Shown here piece after piece: positions 62,829 to 64,000 of a stretch of DNA of 64,000 nucleotides. The first letter of the stretch is position 1; each line of letters starts with the position of its first letter. Origin of the DNA: Gammaproteobacteria bacterium (lineage in GTDB: Bacteria > Pseudomonadota > Gammaproteobacteria > UBA6429 > Thiohalophilaceae); the NCBI GenBank assembly GCA_024641475.1, contig JAHECZ010000003.1:44770-108769 (forward strand). The letters run 5' to 3'. A program made the position numbers and the translations under genes. The notes beneath the pieces are model-generated. The model worked only from the letters and a program-made list of their open reading frames with translations, had not been told where the DNA came from and made no database searches.

Positions 62829-64000
62829 ATGATGATTCTCCCTTTGCGCATTCTCATGTTGAGTCTGGCGCTATGTTTTCCGATATTGTGCATACAGACA
62901 CATGCTGACGAACTGTCGCTACATACTGCCGACGGCACCGATCTCAACGTCCAGCGTTATTCAGCGCAAGGCGATTATGTATTGCTATGGATTGCGGCTG
63001 GCAACGGTTTGGATCAACGCGAGATCCAATTCGCCAAAGACCTCGCCGGAAAAAGTATCGAAGTATGGCAAATAGATTTTGCCGATGCATTGTTTCAGCC
63101 TCATGGTAATCAGCTGTTACGCGATCTCAATGCCGACTATGTAGCTGACTTGATCACGACTGCACATGCGCAAACCGGCAAACACGTTTTATTGGCAGCG
63201 CATGCCTATGGCGCGATACCCGTCATTAACGGAATCCATCGTTGGCAATCCCGCCGTCCGGTATCAGCCTATGTCACCGGTGCGCTATTATTTACCCCGG
63301 AACTGTATACCGGCCCACCGGAATTGGGCAAAGATCCGGAGTTTATCGCAGCTACGTATGCGACCCGCGTACCGCTGTTCATCTATCAAGACGCGAAGCA
63401 TCACACCAACTGGCAATTACCGCGACTGTTGCGCATTCTTGAATCAAACGCCGCGCCGGTCTACGTGAAATCACTACCGGGGGTAACGGGGTTATTTTAT
63501 GCCAGCGATGACTCCGCAGCGACCGCAGCGGCATTATTCAATTTGCCAACCGAGATTCACCGCCATATCAAACTACTGGCACATTACTCGACACCACTGG
63601 CAGCACTGCCGATTTCAAGGAATCCCGCCCACGCAAACACAAAACTGGATTCAAAATTGGTTGCATTTTCAGGTAATCCTGACCCTCCCAAACTGGCTTT
63701 ACACGACATTAACAACAAAGCGTATCTGCGCAATGATTATCGTGGCAAAGTAACGATAGTAAATTTCTGGGCGACCTGGTGTCCTCCCTGCGTGGAAGAA
63801 ATCCCATCGCTCAATCGCCTGCGCAGTCAAATGCACAGTGAGAAATTTGAACTGATCTCAATTAATTATTCCGAGGAGCCCGCGCGTATTCGTCATTTTT
63901 TGCAACAGGTCCATGTTGAATTTCCAGTGTTATTGGACCCGGGTGGTCATACTGCCACACAATGGCGCGTTTACGTATTTCCTTCCACGTTTGTAATTGG
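62829..64000 (+). CDS. Exported fusion: alpha/beta hydrolase-like domain plus TlpA-type thioredoxin domain (partial)
   Basis: The track lacks this frame because it has no stop inside the window. From the ATG at 62829 it is open for 390 codons to the right edge. The signal peptide is MMILPLRILMLSLALCFPIL... to about residue 27 (HA-DE). Residues about 30-250 resemble a degenerate alpha/beta hydrolase (VLLAAHAYGAI in place of GxSxG). Residues about 285-390 are a TlpA/ResA-like thioredoxin fold with WATWCPPC and VYVFPSTFVI (cis-Pro). This implies periplasmic disulfide reduction coupled to an unknown first domain. The SD is weak. Confidence 0.78.
   Translation, partial: MMILPLRILMLSLALCFPILCIQTHADELSLHTADGTDLNVQRYSAQGDYVLLWIAAGNGLDQREIQFAKDLAGKSIEVWQIDFADALFQPHGNQLLRDLNADYVADLITTAHAQTGKHVLLAAHAYGAIPVINGIHRWQSRRPVSAYVTGALLFTPELYTGPPELGKDPEFIAATYATRVPLFIYQDAKHHTNWQLPRLLRILESNAAPVYVKSLPGVTGLFYASDDSAATAAALFNLPTEIHRHIKLLAHYSTPLAALPISRNPAHANTKLDSKLVAFSGNPDPPKLALHDINNKAYLRNDYRGKVTIVNFWATWCPPCVEEIPSLNRLRSQMHSEKFELISINYSEEPARIRHFLQQVHVEFPVLLDPGGHTATQWRVYVFPSTFVI

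Overview
The window looks like a stretch of chromosome from a free-living gammaproteobacterium outside the enteric group. The reasons are mutH, the rsd/algQ sigma-70 regulator, mpl, a PhoP/PhoQ-type pair, a thiD-thiE...hemL neighbourhood, and a K+-independent membrane pyrophosphatase. Base composition looks near 50% GC throughout. I see no prophage, CRISPR array, tRNA or rRNA. Genus cannot be resolved by eye. Coding density is high. I re-chose many starts downstream of those in the ORF track where a Shine-Dalgarno (SD), signal peptide or domain boundary decided it. I added three genes and one pseudogene that the track lacks or splits: a left-edge lipoprotein, a 50-residue membrane peptide, a right-edge TlpA fusion, and a toxin gene split by a stop codon.

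Layout. 0-3 kb: lipoprotein fragment and a GH17-GT2 beta-glucan synthase-like membrane enzyme. 3-7.3 kb: full-length Lhr helicase. 7.4-11.2 kb: a signalling and metal island with a His-rich secreted protein, PepSY protein, OmpR-type regulator, PhoQ-like kinase and DmeF metal exporter; paired 11-bp-phased TTCAG repeats lie upstream. 11.4-21.3 kb: ABC exporter, amidotransferase, Nudix hydrolase, MoaD-like protein, MazG-type hydrolase and two large c-di-GMP enzymes. 21.3-29.9 kb: ilvD, slt, a small membrane peptide, an outer-membrane barrel, rsd, sulfurtransferase and trhP. 30-33.4 kb: a glycerol/G3P group (FGGY kinase, short GlpD-like oxidoreductase, phosphodiesterase).

33.6-41.8 kb: an overlapping operon ending in thiD-thiE, then a SWIM/SNF2 helicase and a HigBA-like toxin-antitoxin pair whose toxin has an in-frame TGA, then hemL. 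41.9-47.7 kb: RDD and MgtC proteins, a dicarboxylate/glutamate symporter, and the operon (membrane protein)-mpl-ubiX with a Lon N-domain protein. 47.8-50 kb: rnd and a cardiolipin synthase-like gene. 50-54.7 kb: adenylate kinase with a 111-residue histone-H1-like Lys/Ala tail, soluble pyrophosphatase, a phosphodiesterase and the membrane pyrophosphatase. 54.8-56.5 kb: moaD-moaE and divergent moaC. 56.5-64 kb: Sel1 protein, mutH-methyltransferase, a DUF502 pair, two FHA proteins, a dienelactone hydrolase and the TlpA fusion.

Genes that work together: moaC/D/E (molybdopterin); thiD/thiE (thiamin); adk/ppa/hppA (adenylate and pyrophosphate energetics); mpl/slt (peptidoglycan turnover and recycling); the two-component system with its secreted His-rich and PepSY proteins. 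The most distinctive observations are the adenylate kinase tail, the nonsense-interrupted toxin with an intact antitoxin and palindromic operator, the phased TTCAG boxes, and several genes with no SD and a -10-like hexamer just before the ATG.
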